From Alphaproteobacteria bacterium (GTDB lineage: Bacteria; Pseudomonadota; Alphaproteobacteria; Sphingomonadales; Kordiimonadaceae), in the NCBI GenBank assembly GCA_006226495.1, contig SBGU01000043.1:160569-224568 (forward strand): a DNA stretch of 64,000 nucleotides, read 5' to 3'. Position 1 is the stretch's first letter, and every line of letters begins with the position of its first letter. Under the pieces are notes generated by a model. The model was not told the DNA's origin. It saw nothing but the letters and a program-made list of their open reading frames with translations, and made no database searches. A program made the translations under genes and the position numbers. Shown here in pieces: positions 54,961 through 63,323 of the stretch.

Positions 54961-55926
54961 TCAGAAGCTGAGGCCCACGATCTCCTCGCTTTTGGCCCAC
55001 AGCGCCCTGGCGCGGGCGGGATCGGTCGCGTATGCGCGCACGCCGCCCATCAGGCCGGCATCGTCCGCCAGTTCGGCCACATGGCAGTCTTCGCAATATG
55101 TGCCGCCGACATCGTCGGCATGGGCGCGCACGCCGGCCCAGACTGTGGTGGCCGCGCCCTGCGGGATTGTTTTCCAGCTAAACGGCGGGCGCCCGGCGGC
55201 GGCGTTGGCGGCATTCATCTGATTGACCATCTGTTCCAGGAACGTGCGGTCCAGGTGCCGGCCCAGTTCGGTCTGGATACCACCCGGATGCACGGCCACG
55301 GCGCGCACGCCCCGGTCCCGGTGGCGCCGGTCAAACTCGACCGCAAACAAAATGTTGGCGGTTTTGGACCGGCCATAGGCGATGAAGGGCTCGTACTGGC
55401 TGGTCTCGAAATTGATGTCGTCCAGGTTCACATTGGCAAACCGGTGGCCGGAGGAGGCCAGCACCACCAGCCGGGCGCCCGGGCCCATCAGGGGCACGAT
55501 CCGGTTCACGAACAGGAAATGCCCCAGGTGGTTGGTGCCGAACTGGGTCTCGTAGCCGTTGGCGGTGCGGCCCTCGGGGCAGGCCATCACGCCGGCATTG
55601 GCGATGATGAGGTCAAAGGGCCGGCCATCGGCGACCAGCGCGTCGGCGGCGGCATGGATATTCTTGAAGGACGCCAGGTCCAGCGCGATCAGCGACAGGC
55701 TGCCGCCCGAGCGCGCGGCGGCGGCACGCACGGCTTCGGTGGCATATTCGGCCTTTTCCAGATCACGCGCCGCGCCCACCACATGGGCGCCGTGGGCCAC
55801 CAGCGCGCGGGCGGTCTCAGTGCCCAGCCCGGCCGATACACCGGTGACCAGCACCCGTTTGCCGGTGAGGTCCAGCCCCGCCAGCACGTCGTCGGTGGTT
55901 GAATGTGCCCCGAAAGATTGTCCCAT
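54961..55926 (-). CDS. Short-chain dehydrogenase/reductase
   Basis: A 321-residue NAD(P)-dependent oxidoreductase of the retinol-dehydrogenase-like SDR group. The cofactor motif is GKRVLVTGVSAGLGTETARA near residue 23. DLIIANAGVMA and the catalytic YGRSKTANILF (YxxxK) with an upstream Ser in VVLASSGHRF follow. The C-terminal third has two cysteines (TYCEDCHVAEL). The substrate is unknown. GGAGGAAACAG precedes the ATG. The divergent TetR gene is probably its repressor. Confidence 0.92.
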   Translation of the reverse strand: MGQSFGAHSTTDDVLAGLDLTGKRVLVTGVSAGLGTETARALVAHGAHVVGAARDLEKAEYATEAVRAAAARSGGSLSLIALDLASFKNIHAAADALVADGRPFDLIIANAGVMACPEGRTANGYETQFGTNHLGHFLFVNRIVPLMGPGARLVVLASSGHRFANVNLDDINFETSQYEPFIAYGRSKTANILFAVEFDRRHRDRGVRAVAVHPGGIQTELGRHLDRTFLEQMVNQMNAANAAAGRPPFSWKTIPQGAATTVWAGVRAHADDVGGTYCEDCHVAELADDAGLMGGVRAYATDPARARALWAKSEEIVGLSF

Positions 55927-56008
55927 CTGTTTCCTCCTGTATTATGCGGTGCCTTCGGTCCGCTTTTCCGGTGCCGGGCTTGTCCCGAAGCCGGCGTTCG
56001 TGTAGAAG

Positions 56009-56046
56009 CGGAGCATGGCTCCGGTTAATATGTGGAGGGTCCCTCC
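56009..56046. promoter_or_regulatory. Two palindromes in the SDR/TetR divergent region
   Basis: CGGAGC-ATG-GCTCCG (56009-56023) and GGAGGG-T-CCCTCC (56034-56046) lie 10 bases apart. They are the type of short inverted repeat bound by TetR-family repressors and could serve both divergent genes. Confidence 0.5.
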
Positions 56047-56065
56047 GCTTTCAAGGGGTGTTTTT

Positions 56066-56719
56066 GTGGCTGGTGAAAAAAAAGCGGATATGTCGGCATG
56101 CCCGGTGCCTGGGGGGGGCTCTGACAGGGCGCCTGATTTGGGTGCCGAGCCCAAGCTGCGCGCCGATGCGCAGCGCAACCGCGACAGCCTTCTGGCCGCG
56201 GCGCGCACCGCCTTCACCGAAACCGGGCCCGATGTCTGTCTTGAAGAAATCGCGCGCCAGGCCGGGGTCGGCATCGGCACGCTCTATCGCCATTTCCCGA
56301 ACCGCGAGGCCCTGGTCGCCGCCGTCTACCGGCGCGAAATGGAACAACTGGCCGCCGAAGCCGACCGGTTGCTCGCCGACCACACGCCCGCCGAAGCGCT
56401 GCGCCGGTGGCTTCGCCTGTCGCTCGGTTATGTCGCCAACAAGAAGATGATCGCGTCGGCCCTGGGCACGGCGGCCGATATGGCGGCGCTGTCGGCATCG
56501 ACCGGTACCCTGGTGCCCGATGCGCTGGCGCGGCTGGTCGCGGCGGCGGTTGCCAGCGGCGACATCCGGGCCGATGTGTCGGCGGACGATATCCTCAAGA
56601 TCATGAAGGGTTTCTACCAGGGCAACACGGAACCGGGCTGGGCCGACCAGACCCTGCGTATCCTCGATATCTTCATGGATGGCCTGACGGCCAGGGCCGC
56701 ACCGCCGCAGGCAGGCTGA
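56066..56719 (+). CDS. TetR family transcriptional regulator
   Basis: About 217 residues. The DNA-binding domain reads NRDSLLAAARTAFTETGPDV, then CLEEIARQAGVGIGTLYRHF and PNREALVAAVYRREME, an intact TetR helix-turn-helix. The C-terminal ligand domain is helical and alanine rich. The frame is open from ATG 56015, but that codon lies inside a palindrome likely to be its operator. GTG 56066 with AAGGGG upstream is preferred, and ATG 56090 is another option. Transcribed away from the SDR gene, which it probably represses. Confidence 0.88.
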   Translation: MAGEKKADMSACPVPGGGSDRAPDLGAEPKLRADAQRNRDSLLAAARTAFTETGPDVCLEEIARQAGVGIGTLYRHFPNREALVAAVYRREMEQLAAEADRLLADHTPAEALRRWLRLSLGYVANKKMIASALGTAADMAALSASTGTLVPDALARLVAAAVASGDIRADVSADDILKIMKGFYQGNTEPGWADQTLRILDIFMDGLTARAAPPQAG

Positions 56720-56907
56720 AAAGGGCGGATTCTCTGTCCGTGTTCATACAGTATTCGTTAAGAAAATTCAGATTGATTACCGGATAATTAACGAAACTGT
56801 TTTGCGTTTTAGTTGTGTTAACAACTATAGGCATTAATTTAATTTTAAATATCTGGTCCCTATAAATAATCCAAGCCAACTTCTGGCAGGAATTGGGGCA
56901 TATCATC

Positions 56908-57435
56908 ATGGCAGACCGGGTAAAACCCGTCGATGTGGAGATAAACTTCTCCGAAGACGAAATCATCGTATCCAAAACCGACCTCAAGGGCCGGCTCATG
57001 TACGCCAACGACGTTTTCTGTCGGGTCGCGGAAATGTCGACGGCGGAAGTGATCGGACAACCGCACAGCATTATCCGGCACCCGGACATGCCGCGCGCGG
57101 TCTTCAAGCTGTTGTGGGATACCATCCAGTCGGGCAAGGAGATTTTCGCCTATGTGAAAAACATGTCCGCGACCGGGAAATATTACTGGGTCATTGCCCA
57201 TGTCACCCCGTCCTACGACCGCGACGGCAGGATTATCGGTTTCCATTCCAACCGCCGCAAACCCAGCCGGAAGGGCGTGAACGACATCCTGCCGCTGTAT
57301 CGCGAGCTTGCCGCCATCGAGGCCCGGCACACAAATGCGCGCGACGGCCTGGCCGCAAGCTACAAGCACCTCATGGACAAGCTGGCGAAAGCCGGCAAGA
57401 CCTACGACGAATTCATCTGGGGCACGGGCGAATAA
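56908..57435 (+). CDS. PAS domain protein, Aer-like sensor module
   Basis: A 175-residue single-PAS protein with Aer-type features: [20 protein letters not shown], then [20 protein letters not shown] and [20 protein letters not shown]. The IIRHPDMP motif is typical of the FAD-binding PAS of the aerotaxis receptor Aer. The protein ends after a helical extension and has no signalling domain of its own. The next gene, two bases downstream, is a chemoreceptor without a sensor domain, so the two likely form a split aerotaxis receptor. ATG 56908 chosen; an ATG at 56893 is possible. Confidence 0.88.
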   Translation: MADRVKPVDVEINFSEDEIIVSKTDLKGRLMYANDVFCRVAEMSTAEVIGQPHSIIRHPDMPRAVFKLLWDTIQSGKEIFAYVKNMSATGKYYWVIAHVTPSYDRDGRIIGFHSNRRKPSRKGVNDILPLYRELAAIEARHTNARDGLAASYKHLMDKLAKAGKTYDEFIWGTGE

Positions 57436-57437
57436 TC

Positions 57438-58682
57438 ATGTTCGATATCTTCCGCAAAACGAATGGCCGGGACGGCGATCGCGCGCTCCGGCAGGCGCTC
57501 GAGGACCTGGCAGCCGAACGCGAAAAGAATGCCCTGCTCAGTGGTGCCATGGCCGAAGTCCGGGCTGTCGCTGCCGAAGTGAAGCGCGGCAATCTTGAAG
57601 CCCGGGTCGTGAAATGGGACAGCTATGGCGACCATGGCGAGACCCTGGCCAACCTGAACCGCATGTTGGACCTGACGGACGCCTATATCCGCGAATCGGG
57701 GGCGGCGCTCGAGGCCGCGGCGGACCATCGGTATTACCGCAAGTTCCTGACCACCGGCATGGCCGGCACGTTTGGCGCCAGCGCGTCTTCGATCAACGGC
57801 ATCGGCGACCGCATGGCGGCCATGGAAGCTGACCAGGTCAAACACCGTCGCGCCATTGCCGACACCTTCGAGACCGAGGTTATGCAGGTTATCGCAACCC
57901 TGGCGGCGGCCATTGAACAGGTGGGCCAGAACGCGGCCCGCCTTGCGCGCCATGCGTCCGAAAACCAGGCGCTGGCGGCCAGTGTCGCGGCGGCGGCGGC
58001 GCAGGCGACCGTGAATGTGCAGACCGTGGCCTCGGCGGCCGAAGAATTGTCGGCGTCGGTCGAGGAAATCGCCCGGCAGGTCAACAGTTCGAGCCAGAAA
58101 TCCAGCGAAGCGTCCCGCGAGGCGCGCAGCGCATCCGAAACCATCCGGGCGCTTGAGGCCGCCAGCGGCACCATCGGCCAGGTGGTGAAACTGATTTCCG
58201 ATATTGCCGCCCAGACCAACCTTCTGGCGCTCAATGCCACCATCGAAGCGGCGCGCGCGGGCGAGGCGGGCCGGGGTTTTGCCGTTGTGGCCAGCGAAGT
58301 GAAATCGCTGGCGCAGCAAACCGCCAATGCCACCGGCGAAATCGGCGCGCAGGTCCAGTCGATCCAGACCAACACCGGCGACACGGTCGAACGTGTGCAT
58401 GATATCTCGACCATGATCATGTCCCTGAACGAGATTGCATCGGCCATCGCCGCCGCGACCGAGGAACAGAGCGCCGCGACGATCGAGATCAGCCGCAACA
58501 TCCAGGAGGCCTCGAACGGCACCAGCGAAGTGGCCGCCAATATCGAGAAAGTGAATGCCACCGCCGGCCGCACCATGGTGCGCGCCAAGGAACTGGACGA
58601 TGCCGCCCGCAGCCTGGGTGAAACCCTCGACCTCCTGCGCGACCAGTCGAGACGTTTCCTGACCGAGGTGCGCGAGGGCTGA
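57438..58682 (+). CDS. Soluble methyl-accepting chemotaxis protein
   Basis: A 414-residue protein without membrane helices. An N-terminal helical part (residues 1-130) contains a HAMP-like or linker segment ([36 protein letters not shown]). The rest is the coiled-coil signalling domain, with the hairpin [20 protein letters not shown] then [19 protein letters not shown]. It begins two bases after the Aer-like PAS gene. Working together as a two-protein oxygen or redox receptor is inferred from this layout. Confidence 0.92.
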   Translation: MFDIFRKTNGRDGDRALRQALEDLAAEREKNALLSGAMAEVRAVAAEVKRGNLEARVVKWDSYGDHGETLANLNRMLDLTDAYIRESGAALEAAADHRYYRKFLTTGMAGTFGASASSINGIGDRMAAMEADQVKHRRAIADTFETEVMQVIATLAAAIEQVGQNAARLARHASENQALAASVAAAAAQATVNVQTVASAAEELSASVEEIARQVNSSSQKSSEASREARSASETIRALEAASGTIGQVVKLISDIAAQTNLLALNATIEAARAGEAGRGFAVVASEVKSLAQQTANATGEIGAQVQSIQTNTGDTVERVHDISTMIMSLNEIASAIAAATEEQSAATIEISRNIQEASNGTSEVAANIEKVNATAGRTMVRAKELDDAARSLGETLDLLRDQSRRFLTEVREG

Positions 58683-58734
58683 CAGTACCCCTGCCGTCAG
58701 GACGTCCTCCCGGTCCGTCCTGGCGCGGAATTCG

Positions 58735-58768
58735 AAGGCGGTACAGGATGCCGCCTTCTATTTTTTTG
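58735..58768 (+). terminator. Intrinsic terminator after the chemoreceptor gene
   Basis: An 8-bp stem GAAGGCGG/CCGCCTTC with a nine-base loop is followed by TATTTTTTT. Confidence 0.85.
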
Positions 58769-58774
58769 AACGGA

Positions 58775-58803
58775 TTGACAGTGTTGCCCGGCTCGTGGCT
58801 ATT
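58775..58803 (+). promoter_or_regulatory. Candidate promoter of the GSCFA gene
   Basis: Perfect TTGACA at 58775-58780 and GCTATT at 58798-58803 are 17 bases apart, directly after the terminator and 41 bases before the start codon. Confidence 0.45.
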
Positions 58804-58844
58804 CTGCTGCCGGATATGTTGCGGCACAAAGCTGTGCGCTCACA

Positions 58845-60425
58845 ATGCCAGACGGAGACAGCCACTTGGTGATTTTGCCGCCCGACCCCGCAACCCTGTT
58901 GCCCGCCGAAGACCTGCTGGCGCCGGGGCGCGACACGAGCCTTGCTTTCCACCGGCAGGCTGCCGACCGCATGGCGCCAAAGTGCGTTCCCGCGATCCGG
59001 CCCCGGTTCACGATCGATGCACGCCGGCCGATCTTCGTGATCGGCAGTTGTTTTGCCCGCGAAATTGCCGCCCGCCTGCGCGACATGGGGGCCAGTGTGC
59101 CGGAATTCGACTTCCGGATGACCACCGACGAATGGCCGGCCTTGACGGCGGTCATCGTCAACAAATTCACGCCGGCCACCATTTTCAATGAAATCAAATG
59201 GTGCCACGACATTCTCGTGCGTGGCGACGGGTTCCGGCCGGAAGACGCCGATGCGCTTTTGTATGACCTTGGTGACGGCACGGTGGTTGATGGCAGCCTG
59301 ATGGGCCTGCGACCTGTCAGCCGCGCCCGGGCCATTCAGCGCCGGGCGGCGCTGTTCGACTATTTCGCCCAGGCCTTCAGGGCCGACACGCTGGTCATGA
59401 CCCTGGGTCTTGTCGAAGGCTGGTGGGACAGTGAACGCGGGCGCTATATCGAAGAATTCCCCGGCAATCCGCAGTTGCTGCAGCGGTACCCCGGCCGGTT
59501 CCATTTCCACAAGATGGAGTTCGGTCAGTGCTTGGCCTACCTGGAGGAAAGCCTGCAACTTCTGGCCGCCATCGGCGGGCCGAAAAAGCTGCTGATCACC
59601 ACCTCGCCGGTGCCGATGGCCCGCACGTTCAGCGACGACGATGTCATTGTGGCCAACAGCCACGGCAAGAGCCTGCTGCGGGCGGTCTGCGGCACGCTCA
59701 GGGACCGCAACCCGGATGTGGACTATTTCCCGTCCTATGAAAGCGTGATGCTGACCCGGACCTGGGATGTATTCGCGCGCGACCGGCGCCATGTGGCGCG
59801 GCCCGAAGTGGCGCGTGTCGTGGCGCAGGTCATTGAAAGTTATTTCACCAATGTGCCGGACGCGCACAAGGCGCTGACCGCCAGTGTGCTGGCCTTTCAC
59901 GATGGTGCGTTCGACCGGGCACTGGCGCTGGCCGAGCAGGTTGTGGAAACGCTCAAAGGGTCGCTCGAGGCCTGGTACCAGTTGGCCCAGTGCCGGGACA
60001 AAGTGGGCGACTATGCCGGCGCCGCCGACGCGCTGGAACAGGTCTGTCGTTGCTCCCATGACCCGGCGATGGGCCTGTTCCTGCTGGCGGACGGCCATGT
60101 CAAGGCCGGGCAGCCGGACAGGGTTCTGGACCGCCTGCAGGACTTCCTGGTCGCGCACCCGGAAACACCGGCGGTCGGGCTCGCGCTTGCCAAGACCTTG
60201 CATGCGCTCGGGCGTGACAAGGACTGCCTTGACATCATCAACAGCCTGGACGGCAGGACCCATCTTCCCGACGATATCCTGTTGATCGCCAGCGACCTGC
60301 ATGAAGCACGGGGCGATCTCGCGGCGGCGCTGTCCGCTGCCCGCCGTGCAGAGGTTGTAAGCTGGCAGTCGGGAACGGCAGTGGCGCGGGTTGCGGCCCT
60401 TGAAGCAAGGGCGGCTGCAACCTGA
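58845..60425 (+). CDS. GSCFA domain protein with C-terminal TPR-like repeats
   Basis: A 526-residue protein. The N-terminal GSCFA domain (about residues 50-320) has the defining FVIGSCFAREIAARLRDMGA and VNKFTPATIFNEIKW, then VMTLGLVEGWWDSERGRYIE and KKLLITTSPVPMARTF. It is related to SGNH-type hydrolases. The last 180 residues are helical repeats with TPR character (EAWYQLAQCRDKVGDYAGAA, VGLALAKTLHALGRDKDCLD). GSCFA proteins are of unknown function, often with polysaccharide genes. No signal peptide. Single gene with its own promoter and upstream terminator. Confidence 0.88.
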   Translation: MPDGDSHLVILPPDPATLLPAEDLLAPGRDTSLAFHRQAADRMAPKCVPAIRPRFTIDARRPIFVIGSCFAREIAARLRDMGASVPEFDFRMTTDEWPALTAVIVNKFTPATIFNEIKWCHDILVRGDGFRPEDADALLYDLGDGTVVDGSLMGLRPVSRARAIQRRAALFDYFAQAFRADTLVMTLGLVEGWWDSERGRYIEEFPGNPQLLQRYPGRFHFHKMEFGQCLAYLEESLQLLAAIGGPKKLLITTSPVPMARTFSDDDVIVANSHGKSLLRAVCGTLRDRNPDVDYFPSYESVMLTRTWDVFARDRRHVARPEVARVVAQVIESYFTNVPDAHKALTASVLAFHDGAFDRALALAEQVVETLKGSLEAWYQLAQCRDKVGDYAGAADALEQVCRCSHDPAMGLFLLADGHVKAGQPDRVLDRLQDFLVAHPETPAVGLALAKTLHALGRDKDCLDIINSLDGRTHLPDDILLIASDLHEARGDLAAALSAARRAEVVSWQSGTAVARVAALEARAAAT

Positions 60426-60516
60426 CGCCGCGCCCATCACCATAATCCGGCCTTGAAGTTGCCTATACTGCTCCCGCAAACGGCCAGTCGGGCCGCCTGG
60501 ACAGGGAGCCGTCCGC

Positions 60517-60969
60517 ATGTTCCTCGCATTCATTGCCTGCCTGCAGGCCACGCCGGTCGCCACCGCGCCGCTGGAGCGCGATATCACCCAACTGGTTATC
60601 AACCATACCGACTATGACGAGCGCATCGCCGCCGCCTGCACCGACGTTTGCGGCAACAAGGGCTGGAGCCGCCTTGACAGGGTGTCGGTGGCGCCAAAGG
60701 CTGCTGCCGGCTATCAGGTAACCGTGCGGGCCTCGGCCAGCTATCATCAGGTGGCATCCGCCGCCGACCTGTTTGGCGGGGTGTTCGGCGAAGGCCTTGA
60801 TGTCGAATATCCGATGCAATTCACCGTCGTGGGCGACCTGGATGCCCGGGACTGCGTGATCAGGGTCACGGATGTGCGTGTCACCGGCGACACCCTGGGC
60901 CTTGTGGCCGGGCTCGCGGATATCAAGGGCAACCGCTACAAGGTACCGGACTGCCATTCGCTGCTGTAG
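60517..60969 (+). CDS. Hypothetical small protein, probably exported
   Basis: A 150-residue protein not recognised. The short hydrophobic start (MFLAFIACLQATPVATAP) may be a weak signal peptide. The remainder is mixed, with a strand-rich middle (YQVTVRASASYHQV, YPMQFTVVGDL) and five cysteines, four of them in the mature part (ACTDVCGNKG, RDCVIRV, PDCHSLL), suggesting disulfides in the periplasm. CAGGGAGCCGTCCGC precedes the ATG. No neighbour suggests a role. Confidence 0.65.
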   Translation: MFLAFIACLQATPVATAPLERDITQLVINHTDYDERIAAACTDVCGNKGWSRLDRVSVAPKAAAGYQVTVRASASYHQVASAADLFGGVFGEGLDVEYPMQFTVVGDLDARDCVIRVTDVRVTGDTLGLVAGLADIKGNRYKVPDCHSLL

Positions 60970-61140
60970 GGCGGCCGGTCCCCTTTGGCGCGCATGTGCG
61001 CAGGTGAATGGCATCTGCGGCAGTTGTCCTTCCTCATCAACATTTATGCATAGCCGCCATACGGGCCTGGGGCCGTTTGCCCCCTTGCGGGACCGGGCCA
61101 TTTCGCGCCATGGTTCGGGGGCAGCGAGGAGGGACTTCCC

Positions 61141-61848
61141 ATGGCAGCAGCTATAACCATCATTGGTTCGCCAATTTCCCCATATGTCCGCAAGGTTCTG
61201 GCGATCCTGGACATTAAGGGCGTGCCCTTCCGCTGCATCTCCAAAGTGCCGCTTCGGGACCAGGAATACCTCAAGCAGTTCAACCCGCTTGGCCGTATCC
61301 CGATCCTGCAGGACGGCGACTTCACCCTGGCGGATTCAAGCGTTATCGCCCAGTATCTGGAGGACAGGTTCCCGAACCCGAGCATCTGGCCCGCCGACAT
61401 TCAGGCCCGCGCCCGTGCCCGCTGGTTCGAGGAATATGCCGACGACCATCTGGGCCGTTCGGTCATCTTCAACCTGTTCTTCCAGAAGGTCGTGCGCCCC
61501 GCGGTGTTGAAGGTGGAACCCGACCATGCGCTCATTGAAGACGCGCTGACGAACGGCCTGCCGGGGGCAATGGATTATCTGGATGCCCAATTGCAGGGCC
61601 GGGACTGGTTCGCGGGCGAGGCTGCGTCGTTTGCCGATATCACCATCGCCCATTTCATGCGCAATGCCTTCTGGGCCGGCTGGAAGCTGGATGCGGCGCG
61701 CTGGCCGCACTTTGCCGGCTGGCTGGCACGGGCCAACAAACTGCCGGCTGTGGCCGGGCTTGGCGGCATGGCGGACGAAATGATGCAGACCGGCCCGCGC
61801 GAACATGAAGCCATCATCGAACGCCATCTGGGTGCAAAAGCAGCCTGA
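61141..61848 (+). CDS. Glutathione S-transferase family protein
   Basis: A 235-residue protein with the GST layout. The N-terminal thioredoxin fold has ITIIGSPISPYVRKVLAIL, GRIPILQDGD with the cis-proline, and ADSSVIAQYLEDRFP for glutathione contact. The helical C-terminal domain includes LQGRDWFAGEAASFADITIA. It is only distantly like the GST at 18.9 kb. The substrate is unknown. AGGAGGGACTTCCC precedes the ATG. Single gene. Confidence 0.9.
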   Translation: MAAAITIIGSPISPYVRKVLAILDIKGVPFRCISKVPLRDQEYLKQFNPLGRIPILQDGDFTLADSSVIAQYLEDRFPNPSIWPADIQARARARWFEEYADDHLGRSVIFNLFFQKVVRPAVLKVEPDHALIEDALTNGLPGAMDYLDAQLQGRDWFAGEAASFADITIAHFMRNAFWAGWKLDAARWPHFAGWLARANKLPAVAGLGGMADEMMQTGPREHEAIIERHLGAKAA

Positions 61849-62012
61849 TTTCGCAAAATCGGCCTCGCCGGCCCGATAACGGCCGGTTTTCACACGCTTT
61901 TCTTCAAAGCTTCCATTGCAAGCCACAATTATGCCCTTAAACTAGGGTGCAATTTCGCGTGGACCAAAGCCGTCCGCGCACGGGCGTGGGGCCGCTTTGG
62001 GGAGAGATGCAC

Positions 62013-63323
62013 ATGCAAAAACCGAAAAAATTCGTCACCCGCATGACTTTGTTCCTGGGTGTGGTCCTGGTGATCGCCGTGCTGCTGCGCGAAGCGATGA
62101 TCAGCTCTTTCATGGCCAACCCGGTCCTGAACGGTGTCATTATCGGAACCTTGCTGATTGGCGCCGGTTTTGCCTATCGCCGGGTGTTCGACCTGGCGCC
62201 CGAAATTGCCTGGATCAGCGCCTTCAAACGCCAGCAGGCGGCCGACAGTGGCGCGACCCCGCGCCTGATGGCGCCGGCTGCGGCCCTGTTGTCGGCACAG
62301 GAAGAAGGCAGCATGCGGCTGTCGGCCCTGTCGATGCGCTCGGTGCTGGACGGCATTGCCTCGCGCCTTGAAGAAAGCCGCGAAATCAGCCGCTATTTCA
62401 CCGGGCTCCTGATCTTTCTGGGTCTCCTTGGTACCTTCTGGGGCCTTCTGGGCACCATTGGCGCCATCGGTTCCACCATCAAGGGCCTGACGGTCGATGG
62501 CGGCGGCGACATGGCGCTGATGTTCGATGAACTGAAGGCCGGGCTCGAAGCCCCGCTTTCCGGCATGGGTACGGCCTTCTCAAGCTCGCTGTTCGGCCTG
62601 GCCGGCAGCCTGATCCTCGGTTTCCTGGACCTGCAGGCCAGTCAGGCGCAGACCCGTTTCTATAATGGCGTCGAAGACTGGCTGGCATCTGTCACCCACC
62701 TGTCACGCGGTGAAATGGTTGAGGGCTCGGCAAGCCCCAACGCCTATATGACCGCGCTGATGGAACAGACCGCAGACGGCATCGACCGGCTGCAACGCAC
62801 ACTCAAGCATGGGGAAGAAGGCCGGGCCCAGTCTGCCGCCACCATGGGCGCGATTGCCGAATCGCTTGCCACCCTCGCCGACCGTATGGAAGCGCAGGCC
62901 GAACAGGCACGCCGGGTCGATGAAAACAGCCGCGCGCTGGCCAGCGCCATCGAAAAACTGGCCGCAGGCCAGATGGCGGCAGCCGAACCCAAAGAGGTGC
63001 CACCCGCGATCGACGACACCACCAAACAGCATATCCGCAACCTGGATGTGGGCATCAAACGCTTGATCGAGGAGCAGATCCGCACCTCGGACAATCTGGT
63101 CGATGAACTCAGGGGCGAACTCAAGCTCGTGTCCCGCACCATCGCCGCGGCGCTGGACGGCAGCGGCAAACCGGTGCCGACCGTGCCGATTGGCGGCACC
63201 TACCATCGCCGCAAGGAAGAGCCGACCGCAAGCCCGGTCCCGGCGCCCACGCCGGCGGCGGAACCGGAAGAACGCCCGACCGGCCTGTCGGCCCGCCGCC
63301 GGGATGAGGGCGACATATCATGA
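62013..63323 (+). CDS. MotA/TolQ/ExbB family proton-channel protein
   Basis: About 436 residues. Two N-terminal hydrophobic segments (MTLFLGVVLVIAVLL, LNGVIIGTLLIGAGFAY) come before the ExbB/MotA core. That core has ISRYFTGLLIFLGLLGTFWG followed by LLGTIGAIG, and then GLEAPLSGMGTAFSSSLFGL followed by AGSLILGFLDL. A long cytoplasmic coiled tail (residues about 220-390) and a proline-rich end follow. It overlaps the next gene by four bases (ATGA at 63320). ATG 62013 has GGGGAG eight bases upstream; ATG 62007 is an alternative. With its MotB-like partner it should form a proton-driven rotary or force-generating unit of unknown job. Confidence 0.87.
   Translation: MQKPKKFVTRMTLFLGVVLVIAVLLREAMISSFMANPVLNGVIIGTLLIGAGFAYRRVFDLAPEIAWISAFKRQQAADSGATPRLMAPAAALLSAQEEGSMRLSALSMRSVLDGIASRLEESREISRYFTGLLIFLGLLGTFWGLLGTIGAIGSTIKGLTVDGGGDMALMFDELKAGLEAPLSGMGTAFSSSLFGLAGSLILGFLDLQASQAQTRFYNGVEDWLASVTHLSRGEMVEGSASPNAYMTALMEQTADGIDRLQRTLKHGEEGRAQSAATMGAIAESLATLADRMEAQAEQARRVDENSRALASAIEKLAAGQMAAAEPKEVPPAIDDTTKQHIRNLDVGIKRLIEEQIRTSDNLVDELRGELKLVSRTIAAALDGSGKPVPTVPIGGTYHRRKEEPTASPVPAPTPAAEPEERPTGLSARRRDEGDIS

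Noticed and set aside
58758..60602. A 614-codon minus-strand frame opposite the GSCFA gene
   Set aside because: The plus strand carries a clear GSCFA domain, a promoter and a terminator upstream; the antisense translation is low-complexity.
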